Positions 42,596-50,912 of a stretch of 64,000 bases of DNA are shown here, one piece after another. Numbering within the stretch: the first letter of the stretch is position 1; each line of letters begins with the position of its first letter. Under the pieces are notes generated by a model. It was not told the origin of the DNA. It saw nothing but the letters and a program-made list of their open reading frames with translations, and searched no databases. Source of the stretch: Halobacillus alkaliphilus (lineage in GTDB: Bacteria; Bacillota; Bacilli; Bacillales; Halobacillaceae); contig NZ_FOOG01000014.1 in NCBI RefSeq assembly GCF_900113125.1, forward strand, positions 1-64,000. The letters run 5' to 3'. The position numbers and the translations under genes were made by a program.

Positions 42596-42636
42596 CCCAC
42601 CTCAGGTCATCCAATATCTGGATGACCTGAGGTGGG
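42596..42636. repeat. Conserved perfect palindrome, copy P2
   Basis: CCCACCTCAGGTCATCCA, loop ATATC and the exact complementary arm form an 18-bp perfect stem followed by ATATTTTG. It lies between two convergent genes, so it probably terminates both. The stem is the same as P1 and P3. Confidence 0.9.
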
Positions 42637-42651
42637 ATATTTTGTGTGATT

Positions 42652-43353
42652 TTATTTTGGCAAATAGGGGAGAGGTGACTGGATGATAAAGTCTCCACTG
42701 TCGCTTAAGAACTGATTAAGCAGGTGAAGGTGATCGCCTCCAATTAAAACCAAGATTCGATCATGGGGACCGGCCATCCGGGCAATATTGGCGGAGATGG
42801 CTAGATCGCGATGGTGCCATTGTTTCAACCATTGAACCCCGACCTGATGCTGCCGGTCTCCCACTTTTGCAAGTTTCATGTACACTCTTTGCAGTTCCTG
42901 GATATAATCAGGTCGATTAATATAAGACAGGGAATGCAGCAGATCTTCGTCGTTTTCCATCTCCTTTAACTTCGACTGTACAACAAGAATCTCTTGGAAT
43001 AATTCATGCTGATGTTCCTTAGCCCATTCAAATACTTGATTTAAAGAAGGTGTATTCATATCTACGATTTCATCCACGGGGTGTACCCGAGGATGCTCCA
43101 GCTGATGAGCCAGTCTGAAAGCAATTTGTTCGACTTCATCGTAGGTGGGTTTCAATTCACCGGATTGGAATTTCTGATATTTACGATCTAATTCTTCTTC
43201 AATAAGAAAGGACTTCTCAACAGCAATTTTAGTCGGGTTATATTTCTTAAAAGCTTCGACGACCGTGTGGATATGATCCTGTTGCTCATTGACGGTTTGA
43301 GGCTCCATTGCCATATGAAATGTACCGAGAAGCATAACTTCAGGTTTACTCAT
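42652..43353 (-). CDS. DUF5694-like protein (TraB-like fold)
   Basis: A 233-residue soluble protein. The start MLLGTFHMAMEP, the middle IAVEKSFLIEEE and IGGDHLHLLNQFL near the C-terminus have the pattern of the TraB/EreA-like superfamily (GTFH near the N-terminus, Glu, and a late GxxH), annotated in many Bacilli as DUF5694. These are suspected metal-dependent hydrolases. No signal peptide. ATG at 43353. It lies between palindromes P2 and P3. Confidence 0.72.
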   Translation of the reverse strand: MSKPEVMLLGTFHMAMEPQTVNEQQDHIHTVVEAFKKYNPTKIAVEKSFLIEEELDRKYQKFQSGELKPTYDEVEQIAFRLAHQLEHPRVHPVDEIVDMNTPSLNQVFEWAKEHQHELFQEILVVQSKLKEMENDEDLLHSLSYINRPDYIQELQRVYMKLAKVGDRQHQVGVQWLKQWHHRDLAISANIARMAGPHDRILVLIGGDHLHLLNQFLSDSGDFIIQSPLPYLPK

Positions 43354-43384
43354 TTATCATTCTCCTAACATTATCCCAGTTTTA

Positions 43385-43425
43385 CCCACCTCAGGTCATC
43401 CAGATTATGGATGACCTGAGGTGGG
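43385..43425. repeat. Conserved perfect palindrome, copy P3
   Basis: CCCACCTCAGGTCATCCA, loop GATTA and the exact complement make an 18-bp perfect stem with ATATTTTAA on one side and TTTTA on the other. It lies after the LLM gene (minus strand) and before the DUF5694-like gene. The arms and right flank are the same as P2, 790 bp away. Confidence 0.9.
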
Positions 43426-43439
43426 ATATTTTAACATAA

Positions 43440-44396
43440 TTATTCTGCTGAGGTATGGAAGTGGGGGAGTACATATTCTCCCAGTTCTTGCAGGATCTCA
43501 GGAACGGGGCGCTCATTTTTGGAAAGGCCAAACATGATGTGATTAACTCCCGCCTTTCTATATTCTTCAAGCAGTTCGACAGCACGTTTTCTTCCTGTTC
43601 GATAGCCTGCAGGTATTTTCTCGAGCGGGTAATCAGGATCGTCCATTAATTCCAGGGGAAGTGGCATGAAAAAGGGACGAAAAGCACCAGAACCATGGTA
43701 TTCTTTCACTTTTTCCCTGTAAGCAGAAATGGTCTCTTGCTGTTTATCAGGACGCTGTGGATAGAACATCCACCCATCTCCGTGCTCAGCAACCCAGTCC
43801 AGGGGTTGCTGGCAATAGCCTGTCATAAAAATAGGAATTTTGTTTGTGGGCTTAGGCACCAAGTTCGACTTGTGCAGCTTTCCGAATTCTGATTCCACCT
43901 CAGGGAATTCCTCAGCAATAACCTCATTGAAATAATGAAAGCTTTCACGAAACAGCTCGCCTCGTTTCATAATATCAATTCCAAGACCTTCAAAATCTTT
44001 CCTTCGGTCGCCAGAAGAAATACCAAGCATGAGCCGTTCAGGAAAAAGCCGCTCAATACTGGCAGCTTCTTTAGCCGTACGAAGCGGATGTCGCAGAGAT
44101 GTGACAAGAGCCGCTGTTCCTAAATGAATAGACGAGGTATGAGAGGCCAGATAAGTAAGATATATTAAACTGTCGAAAATTTGTCCGGTAGCTGGATCTT
44201 CAAAAGTAGGGTCTTCCAGTAGTACATCCTGAAACCATAAGCTTTGAAAGCCCATTTTCTCAGCAAGCTGAGCTCTTTCTATTTGATGAATCATTTGAGG
44301 TGATTCTTTATCGTAATTTTCAAGCGGGACATTGACACCGAATGAAAGTTTGTCTTTCTTAAGCATTTTTTGAAAGCCTTTATGATGTTCGAACAA
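43440..44396 (-). CDS. LLM class flavin-dependent oxidoreductase
   Basis: A protein of about 318 residues with the luciferase-like TIM barrel: LSFGVNVPLENYD at the start, FQSLWFQDVLLEDPTF, HTSSIHLGTAALVTSLRHPL and LMLGISSGDRRKDF. These segments form the flavin-binding strands of LLM monooxygenases (FMN/F420 group). TTG at 44396 is chosen because AGAGGAGG lies 6-7 bp upstream; the frame continues upstream with a hydrophobic stretch that is probably not translated. Substrate unknown. Palindrome P3 follows its stop. Confidence 0.85.
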   Translation of the reverse strand: MFEHHKGFQKMLKKDKLSFGVNVPLENYDKESPQMIHQIERAQLAEKMGFQSLWFQDVLLEDPTFEDPATGQIFDSLIYLTYLASHTSSIHLGTAALVTSLRHPLRTAKEAASIERLFPERLMLGISSGDRRKDFEGLGIDIMKRGELFRESFHYFNEVIAEEFPEVESEFGKLHKSNLVPKPTNKIPIFMTGYCQQPLDWVAEHGDGWMFYPQRPDKQQETISAYREKVKEYHGSGAFRPFFMPLPLELMDDPDYPLEKIPAGYRTGRKRAVELLEEYRKAGVNHIMFGLSKNERPVPEILQELGEYVLPHFHTSAE

Positions 44397-44653
44397 GAGA
44401 GGTCCTCCTCTGTGGTAATCGTGATGGTTCCTATTATAAAGAGGAAAGATAAGAAGTGCGAACAACAGACATTGCAAGCAGGTTATCAGAGTTCGCATTA
44501 CAGGTAGCCGACTTTATACCACCAATCACCAGGTTTATAGTTCCAGACCGGCTAGTAATCAGAACATAAACGAAAAATCTGCTGGGCATAACTATACCTA
44601 TGTAAGGTAATGGTCCAGATAAAAAATGACTGAAATATGCTCTTTATTTAATC

Positions 44654-44675
44654 TTGTCAACAATGAATCTGACAA
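44654..44675 (+). promoter_or_regulatory. Candidate MtlR operator upstream of mtlA
   Basis: TTGTCA at 44654-44659 and TGACAA at 44670-44675 form a perfect inverted repeat with a 10-bp gap, about 100 bp before mtlA. Part of it doubles as a possible -35 (CTGACA at 44669-44674, with TATTGT 17 bp further). Activator sites in this position fit PRD regulators such as MtlR. Inference. Confidence 0.55.
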
Positions 44676-44705
44676 ACATGCGTTTAGATTATATTGTATA
44701 TAGCT

Positions 44706-44720
44706 ATGTAACCGCTTTAA
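44706..44720 (+). promoter_or_regulatory. Candidate cre (CcpA) site upstream of mtlA
   Basis: ATGTAACCGCTTTAA fits the catabolite-responsive element WTGNAANCGNWNNCW except at one position. It lies just downstream of the presumed start of transcription, where CcpA would repress mannitol use in the presence of glucose. Confidence 0.6.
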
Positions 44721-44775
44721 AATAAAGTTACAGACAAAGAGAAAAAAAGCGTTGAGAGACGGAGGAGGAAATAAA

Positions 44776-46575
44776 ATGAGTGAACAACAAGAGAAAGCGG
44801 GAATGAGAGCAAGAGTCCAGAAGTTCGGCAGCTTTTTAAGCAGTATGATTATGCCGAATATTGCTGCCTTTATTGCCTGGGGACTTATTACCGCATTATT
44901 TATTCCGGACGGCTGGTTCCCGAATGAAGATTTAGCCGCTATGGTTGGTCCGATGATCAACTATCTATTGCCATTATTAATTGCTTTTACAGGTGGACGC
45001 TTGGTTCATGGTTTACGCGGAGGAGTTGTTGCTGCGACGGCTACCATGGGTGTTATTGTGGGATCACCTGATACACCAATGTTCCTTGGGGCCATGGTTG
45101 CGGGTCCGATTGCTGGTTATTTCATGAAAAAAGTAGACGAATTCTTTGAAGGTAAAGTTCGTCAAGGCTTTGAAATGCTCGTTAATAACTTCTCAGCAGG
45201 TATCTTGGGCGCGTTACTAGCCGTACTAGCCTACTATACATTAAGTCCGCTCTTCTCAGGTATCACTGAACTGCTAGGCATAGGAGTAGATTTCTTAATC
45301 TCAGCTGGTTTATTGCCGCTAGCCAACTTATTCATCGAACCTGCCAAAGTGGTGTTCCTTAACAACGCCATTAACCATGGAATTTTAACACCGCTTGGTA
45401 CAGAACAATCTCTAGAAACAGGAAAGTCGATTCTGTTCTTACTTGAAGCAAATCCTGGTCCTGGTCTTGGCGTATTACTCGCCTTTATGTTCTTTGGAAA
45501 AGGAGTCTCTAAACAAACAGCGCCAGGTGCAGCGATTATCCAATTCCTTGGGGGAATTCATGAGATTTACTTCCCATATATTCTATCGAAGCCACTTGTC
45601 ATATTAGGAGCGATTGCCGGTGGTGTTTCAGGTACAGCAACCTTTGCTTTCTTCAATGCTGGACTGACCGCCGCAGCTTCACCAGGAAGTATTATAGCTA
45701 TTATGGGTATGACCCCAAGAGGTAATTATCTTGGAGTGGCTGCTGGTGTAGCTGTAGCTGCTACTGTTTCATTTATCGTATCTTCAATTATTTTAAAAGC
45801 GAGCAGAGATGAAGATGAGGGAGATATTGAAGAAGCAACTTCTAAGATGGAAGGCATGAAAGGGAAGAAGAGCAGTGTATCTGGTCAGCTCTCAGGTAAA
45901 CAATCTGGAGAAACTTCCACGGAAAACCGTAATACAGACGAAGTTCCTAAGCTTGATTACTCCAAAGTAGATAAAATCATTTTCGCCTGCGATGCCGGAA
46001 TGGGATCCAGTGCCATGGGGTCATCCTTATTAAAAAATAAGTTCAAAAAAGCGGACCTTGATATTGAAGTAACGAATATGGCAATTAACGACCTGCCACA
46101 GGATGTAGATGTTGTCATTACTCATAAAGACTTAACGGAACGTGCGAAGCAGAAAGTTCCGAATGCTCACCATATTTCCGTCGAGAACTTCCTGAATAGT
46201 CCGAAATACGATGAGCTTGTGGAAGAACTGCAAAACAAATCTACTGTTGAAGAAGAAGGAACGAGCGGTACAGCAAAAGTACCTGATGTAGATGCTTCTA
46301 ACGTGGACAAAATCATTTTCGCCTGCGATGCCGGAATGGGATCCAGTGCTATGGGCGCATCCCTCTTGAAAAACAAATTCAAGAAAGCAGGAATCGATAT
46401 TAACGTGACGAACATGGCGATTAATGATCTGCCGCAGGATGTAGATATCGTTATTACTCATAAAGACCTAACAGAGCGAGCGAAACAAAAAGTTCCAGGT
46501 GCTCATCATGTGTCCGTCGATAATTTCTTAAACAGTCCGAAGTACGATGAGTTAGTAGAAGAGTTGCAGAAATAA
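44776..46575 (+). CDS. mtlA: Mannitol PTS permease EIICBB with a duplicated IIB domain
   Basis: A 599-residue mannitol permease. The membrane IIC part (1-345) includes FGSFLSSMIMPNIAAFIAWG and GGIHEIYFPYILSKP (substrate-binding motif). A hydrophilic linker leads to IIB domain 1 (about 396-485, phospho-Cys405 in FACDAGMGSSAMG), then an Ala/Glu/Thr linker and IIB domain 2 (about 508-597, Cys517, same motif). The two IIB copies are roughly 90 percent identical and 112 residues apart. A usual MtlA of Bacillus has one IIB and about 475 residues. It imports and phosphorylates mannitol to mannitol-1-phosphate. ATG at 44776 with GGAGGAGG upstream. First gene of mtlA-mtlR-mtlF-mtlD. Confidence 0.95.
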   Translation: MSEQQEKAGMRARVQKFGSFLSSMIMPNIAAFIAWGLITALFIPDGWFPNEDLAAMVGPMINYLLPLLIAFTGGRLVHGLRGGVVAATATMGVIVGSPDTPMFLGAMVAGPIAGYFMKKVDEFFEGKVRQGFEMLVNNFSAGILGALLAVLAYYTLSPLFSGITELLGIGVDFLISAGLLPLANLFIEPAKVVFLNNAINHGILTPLGTEQSLETGKSILFLLEANPGPGLGVLLAFMFFGKGVSKQTAPGAAIIQFLGGIHEIYFPYILSKPLVILGAIAGGVSGTATFAFFNAGLTAAASPGSIIAIMGMTPRGNYLGVAAGVAVAATVSFIVSSIILKASRDEDEGDIEEATSKMEGMKGKKSSVSGQLSGKQSGETSTENRNTDEVPKLDYSKVDKIIFACDAGMGSSAMGSSLLKNKFKKADLDIEVTNMAINDLPQDVDVVITHKDLTERAKQKVPNAHHISVENFLNSPKYDELVEELQNKSTVEEEGTSGTAKVPDVDASNVDKIIFACDAGMGSSAMGASLLKNKFKKAGIDINVTNMAINDLPQDVDIVITHKDLTERAKQKVPGAHHVSVDNFLNSPKYDELVEELQK

Positions 46576-46583
46576 TGAAAAGT

Positions 46584-46620
46584 AGAAAAGAGTCTGTGGG
46601 ACCAGGCTCTTTTCTGTCCG
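46584..46620 (+). terminator. Hairpin between mtlA and mtlR (terminator or attenuator)
   Basis: AGAAAAGAG at 46584-46592 pairs with CTCTTTTCT at 46607-46615, plus an inner CTG/CAG pair. The T-run is part of the stem. It may lower transcription of mtlR relative to mtlA. Confidence 0.65.
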
Positions 46621-46662
46621 ATTACCTTTTCCTATGGCTGACGGACAGAGAGGAGTGGAAGG

Positions 46663-48756
46663 ATGTATGTCTCAGCTCGAGAACGAAGACTGATTGAAAT
46701 GCTGCTTGAGACTCCTCAAGATCTAACCATTAAAGACATGGCTGAATCTCTGGATGTGAGTGCACGAACGATTCATCGAGATTTGAAAGGCGTAGAAGAC
46801 GTTCTGGAAAGTCACGGGCTGTCTTTAGAAAAGAAAACCGGTAAAGGAATAGCCATTCTTGGTGAAGAGGAAAGACGCCAGGATTTAAGAATGTCAATTT
46901 ATGAACAAAACTCCGTAGACTACACACCTGAAGAGCGTCATGTGCTCATTCTTTCCTGGCTGCTTGAATCCCAGGATCCGGTTAAACTCATGACTTTATC
47001 AAACGAACTTGGTGTCACCGTGGCCACTATCAGTAATGATCTGGATAAGATTGAAGAAATTCTTGTTAAATTTCAACTCCAGCTAATCCGTAAGCGTGGC
47101 TACGGAGTGGAAGTTCAGGGAGAAGAAGGCAACATCCGTGAAGCTATCCAATATATCATTATGCAGCATATGAATGAGCATGATTTTCTTAAACTGCTGC
47201 GGGAAAACATCCAATCTCCTGCTGCACCTTCGCTGGATGCCGTCTCCGATCATTTGCTTGGTCTCGTTGATCGTCAAAACATCAGTACCATTGAACAAAC
47301 AGTGAATTCCATTCGGGAGGAGCTGCCTTATCATTTGGCTGATAGTGCTTATATTGGATTAGTCATTCATTTGGCCTTAGCAATTGAACGGCTGCAGCAA
47401 GGGGAATTTATACAGATGGAAGACGAATATTTAGATCGTCTACAGGCAGCCAAAGAATTTGATATTGCTGGCAAACTGATAAGCAAGTTAGAAGAAATCT
47501 TCGAGTTATCGATTCCAAAAGCGGAAACCGGCTACATTACCATGCATTTAATGGGGGCAAAAGTCCGGTACAATCAAGATTACATTCTGGAAGATAGTAG
47601 TCTGAGTGTTGCTTTTAAAGCAAAACAGCTAATTGAATTTGTATCGAACGCCTTACAGCAGAATCTTCACAAATCTGATCAGTTATTAAATGATCTGGTG
47701 ATCCATTTGAAGCCAAGTTTATACCGGATCCATCAGGGAATGGATATTAAAAATCCGCTGAGGGAGCAAATTGAGCAGGACTATCCAGAATTATTTTTAA
47801 CGCTTGAGAGAGCAACGGAATTTGTTTTTCCAAACATTACTTTTCCCAAAGAGGAAACGGCATTTCTGGTGATGCACTTTGCCAGTGCTTTGCTAAATAT
47901 GGAAGATTCACGCGGCTTTAAAGCGTTAGTGGTCTGTTCAAGCGGTATAGGTACCGCCAAAATTTTAGCTGCTAAGCTTAAGAAGCAGTTCCTGGAGATT
48001 GAAGAAGTTGACCATCAGTCGCTGTTCGACTTAGATCAACTGGCTAAAGACGATTATGATTTAGTCGTATCTACAATTCCGCTGGATAGTATGGAGGATT
48101 ATGTACTCGTGAACCCAATGCTTCCAAATGCGGATATTCAGCTGCTGGAACACCGAATACGAAAACTGAAGATTATGGATAGTATCAAGACGTTCAAAGA
48201 AAACGTGGCACAAGAAGATGAGACTCTGCAGACTATACAAGATTCTGTAAGCGGAATTCAGCGTTATGCTGCAACCGTAGGACAGTTGTTAAACGGTCTG
48301 TATGTACTTAGCCACTTCAGTACATCCAAAAAAGAAATTCTTCATGACGCGTGTTTATCCTTAGAGGAAGAGAACATGCTCACAGAAGCGGAATCCATTT
48401 CGGAAGCTTTAGTGAACAGGGAAACTGTGGGAGGACTCGGGATTCCAGAGACCACTATTACCTTGTATCATACAAGGCATCCGGCTGTAAGTGAGCCTAC
48501 CTTCACCATTATTAAGCTTAACGAACCCTTGGAGGTTACGGGAATGGATGGCGAAATGATGACGTCGTCCGTGTTTATACTTATGCTCGCCCCACAGGAT
48601 ATAAGTAAAGAGGGGCTTGAGGTGGTCAGCTTCTTGAGCTCTCTGCTGATTGAGGGGCCTGAAATGGTGAGGGTGCTCGAAAAAGAAGAAGAAGACCAAA
48701 TTAAAAATTATGTTTCTAATCAGCTTCATCAGTTTTTTAAGAAAAAAATATCTTAA
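46663..48756 (+). CDS. mtlR: Mannitol operon transcriptional activator (PRD type)
   Basis: A 697-residue regulator. Two N-terminal helix-turn-helix domains (LTIKDMAESLDVSARTIHRD near 20-45; ELGVTVATISNDLDKI near 105-125) are followed by PRD1 (about 185-290), PRD2 (about 295-410; conserved His in MHFASALL), an EIIB-Gat-like domain with the cysteine in ALVVCSSGIGTAKIL (about residue 426), and a C-terminal EIIA-like domain (about 545-690). Phosphorylation of the PRDs by HPr and the EIIB/EIIA domains by MtlF tells it about mannitol and glucose. Lies between mtlA and mtlF as in Geobacillus. GAGGAG precedes the ATG. Confidence 0.93.
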   Translation: MYVSARERRLIEMLLETPQDLTIKDMAESLDVSARTIHRDLKGVEDVLESHGLSLEKKTGKGIAILGEEERRQDLRMSIYEQNSVDYTPEERHVLILSWLLESQDPVKLMTLSNELGVTVATISNDLDKIEEILVKFQLQLIRKRGYGVEVQGEEGNIREAIQYIIMQHMNEHDFLKLLRENIQSPAAPSLDAVSDHLLGLVDRQNISTIEQTVNSIREELPYHLADSAYIGLVIHLALAIERLQQGEFIQMEDEYLDRLQAAKEFDIAGKLISKLEEIFELSIPKAETGYITMHLMGAKVRYNQDYILEDSSLSVAFKAKQLIEFVSNALQQNLHKSDQLLNDLVIHLKPSLYRIHQGMDIKNPLREQIEQDYPELFLTLERATEFVFPNITFPKEETAFLVMHFASALLNMEDSRGFKALVVCSSGIGTAKILAAKLKKQFLEIEEVDHQSLFDLDQLAKDDYDLVVSTIPLDSMEDYVLVNPMLPNADIQLLEHRIRKLKIMDSIKTFKENVAQEDETLQTIQDSVSGIQRYAATVGQLLNGLYVLSHFSTSKKEILHDACLSLEEENMLTEAESISEALVNRETVGGLGIPETTITLYHTRHPAVSEPTFTIIKLNEPLEVTGMDGEMMTSSVFILMLAPQDISKEGLEVVSFLSSLLIEGPEMVRVLEKEEEDQIKNYVSNQLHQFFKKKIS

Positions 48757-48778
48757 TAATTTAAAGAGGAGAATGAAT

Positions 48779-49216
48779 ATGTCTGATAATATCTTAACGT
48801 CCAATACGATCGAACTGAATGCACAGTTCAGTTCCAAAGAAGAAGCTATCCGTTATGTGGGAGGTTTGCTTCATAACGGTGGCTATGTAGAAGAAATGTA
48901 CATTGATAAAATGCTGGAAAGAGAAGAAGTGACTTCGACCTTTATGGGGAATTACGTAGCTATCCCTCATGGTACGGAAGATGCGAAGAAATCAGTGAAA
49001 GAAACCGGTCTTGCTGTCGTTACCGTTCCAGATGGCGTTGATTTTGGTGACGGGAATATCGTGAAATTGCTCATTGGAATTGCTGGTAAAGGAGACGAAC
49101 ACCTTCAAATCCTTTCTCAAATTGCCATTGTATGTTCAGAAGAAGAGAACATCGATACGATTTTAAATGCTCAATCCAAAGAAGAAATTATCAGCATCTT
49201 TAACGAGGTGAATTAA
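48779..49216 (+). CDS. mtlF: Mannitol PTS EIIA component
   Basis: A 145-residue cytoplasmic phosphocarrier of the EIIA-Mtl/Fru type. The active-site histidine is in NYVAIPHGTEDAKK near residue 62. It passes phosphate from HPr to the IIB cysteines of MtlA. ATG at 48779 is used since AAAGAGGA lies 8 bp upstream. The upstream in-frame Met is too close to that site. It lies 22 bp after mtlR and 2 bp before mtlD. Two acceptors on MtlA (Cys405, Cys517) would draw on this one EIIA. Confidence 0.95.
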   Translation: MSDNILTSNTIELNAQFSSKEEAIRYVGGLLHNGGYVEEMYIDKMLEREEVTSTFMGNYVAIPHGTEDAKKSVKETGLAVVTVPDGVDFGDGNIVKLLIGIAGKGDEHLQILSQIAIVCSEEENIDTILNAQSKEEIISIFNEVN

Positions 49217-49218
49217 TA

Positions 49219-50355
49219 ATGAAAGCCGTTCACTTTGGAGCAGGAAATATCGGAAGAGGATTCATTGGCGCGCTGTTATCTCAGGCAGGATATGAAACCA
49301 TTTTTGTAGATGTAAATGGGGAGTTAATTGATGAACTAAACCAGAAAAGGTCCTATCAAGTTGATCTTGCCGGCACAGATCGTTCGATTGAGGTCAGCAA
49401 TGTATCAGGGCTCAACAGCATCAACGATGAGCCGGCGGTCATTAAAGCGGTCCAGGAAGCTGAAATTATTACTACAGCTGTCGGACCTAACATTTTGTCC
49501 GCGATTGCCCCTGTCTTAGCCAAAGGTCTCATTCATAAAGAAAATAAAGGGAACGTGATCGCCTGTGAAAATATGGTAGGCGGCAGTGAAATTTTGAAAA
49601 AACATGTTCTTGAGCAGGCAGATGCTGATCAAAAAGACTGGATCAATGAGAATATCGGCTTTCCGAATTCAGCTGTGGACCGAATTGTACCGGATCAGCA
49701 TCAGGAAGATCTTTTAACAGTAAAAGTGGAGCCTTATTTTGAGTGGGTAGTACAGACTACCGCTATTAAAGGAAATCGGCCGGAGATCAAGGGGATTACC
49801 TATGTTGATGATTTGACTCCTTACATCGAGCGTAAGCTTTTCACAGTGAATACGGGCCATGCAGTGGCTGCCTATTTAGGGAAATTCCATGGTCACGAGA
49901 CGATTAAGCAAGTTATGGACGACCCGGCTATTAAAGAAAAAATCCGAGGAGCACTTCAGGAATCAGGAGAGGTGCTGATCGAAAAGTATAAATTCGATGT
50001 GGAAGTGCATCACGAATATATTGAAACGATTCTCAGCCGTTTTGAGAACCCGGACTTATCAGATGAAGTCACTCGTGTCGGACGGGCACCAATTCGAAAA
50101 CTCGGACCGAATGACCGTCTTGTGCAGCCGGCAGTTTCTTATCTGGACTATATGAAGAAAGATCCGGTGCGTCTTGCAGAAGTTATCGCAGCTGCTTTAT
50201 TCTACGAGAATGATCAGGATCAGGAAGCGGTTGAACTGCAGAAACTTATCGCAGAAAAAGGAAGAATAAATGCTTTCCAGGAAATCGCTGAGTTGGACAA
50301 TGACCATCGACTTGTTAAAGCTGTTGAAGCGCAGATCCATCATTTAGAAAAATAA
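49219..50355 (+). CDS. mtlD: Mannitol-1-phosphate 5-dehydrogenase
   Basis: A 378-residue enzyme that oxidises mannitol-1-phosphate to fructose-6-phosphate with NAD+. The N-terminal Rossmann motif is KAVHFGAGNIGRGFIG, and the catalytic region includes VTVKVEPYFEWVVQ-like and KLFTVNTGHAVAAYLG (Lys and His of the long-chain mannitol dehydrogenase family). It is the last gene of the operon and ends at a strong hairpin. The ATG follows the mtlF stop by 2 bp with GAGGTG upstream. Confidence 0.96.
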   Translation: MKAVHFGAGNIGRGFIGALLSQAGYETIFVDVNGELIDELNQKRSYQVDLAGTDRSIEVSNVSGLNSINDEPAVIKAVQEAEIITTAVGPNILSAIAPVLAKGLIHKENKGNVIACENMVGGSEILKKHVLEQADADQKDWINENIGFPNSAVDRIVPDQHQEDLLTVKVEPYFEWVVQTTAIKGNRPEIKGITYVDDLTPYIERKLFTVNTGHAVAAYLGKFHGHETIKQVMDDPAIKEKIRGALQESGEVLIEKYKFDVEVHHEYIETILSRFENPDLSDEVTRVGRAPIRKLGPNDRLVQPAVSYLDYMKKDPVRLAEVIAAALFYENDQDQEAVELQKLIAEKGRINAFQEIAELDNDHRLVKAVEAQIHHLEK

Positions 50356-50360
50356 GTACA

Positions 50361-50400
50361 AAAAACTCCGGAGTGATTTTTATTCCTTCGGAGTTTTTTT
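50361..50400. terminator. Terminator of the mtl operon
   Basis: AAAAACTCCG at 50361-50370 pairs with CGGAGTTTTT at 50389-50398. The convergent PilZ gene ends inside it; A/T on both sides suggests it serves both. Confidence 0.88.
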
Positions 50401-50751
50401 GTCTTTTATTTGATTATGTTTCTTTAAGGCCTGGAAGACTTCTTCTTGATGATCGCCGATAAAATCAAGGCCGTAATGATATTGGCCGCGAGACGGCTTC
50501 ATCCATATGACTTCTGCTGTAAAAGAAAGATCGTGACCGGCCAGCGAGGTGGCGACAAACAAGTGGACGGTTTTGCTAGTGGGTATATGTACATCCGTAG
50601 CTAGTCTCATACCTCCAGGACTAATATCTATGACACTGCCTGCGCCCATGGAAGAATTGACGGGGTTCTTGTCTACCTTGATTAGTTTAAAGCCAGCGGA
50701 GAGAGGCTCCTCGAAGGTATATCGCAATGTTTCATTTCTTCGGTATCGCAT
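50380..50751 (-). CDS. PilZ domain protein
   Basis: A 123-residue single-domain protein. VIDISPGGMRLATDV fits the PilZ D/N-x-S-x-x-G motif, and TAEVIWMKPSRGQYHYGLDF is the last strand pair. The N-terminal arginine motif reads RRNETLR, which has four residues between the paired arginines instead of three, so c-di-GMP binding is not certain. A PAS-GGDEF-EAL enzyme is encoded 45 kb away in the same window. No partner in an operon. Stop lies in the mtlD terminator. Confidence 0.82.
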   Translation of the reverse strand: MRYRRNETLRYTFEEPLSAGFKLIKVDKNPVNSSMGAGSVIDISPGGMRLATDVHIPTSKTVHLFVATSLAGHDLSFTAEVIWMKPSRGQYHYGLDFIGDHQEEVFQALKKHNQIKDKKTPKE

Positions 50752-50912
50752 TAAATCGACCTTTCTGGCTAAGACATCTTTTAATTGAAAATACCAAAAT
50801 ATTCTTGAAAAATCAATCTATCGTTTTATGAGTTGTTCACTTTATCTTGTGTGTGAAAATTCTGATACAATAAGATAGGTGAATATGTTTACATAAAAGA
50901 AAGGGGAACGTT

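Noticed and set aside
44397-44498. N-terminal extension of the LLM oxidoreductase with a hydrophobic segment
   Set aside because: AGAGGAGG lies inside this stretch just before TTG 44396, and the enzyme family is cytoplasmic and starts with the first barrel strand.
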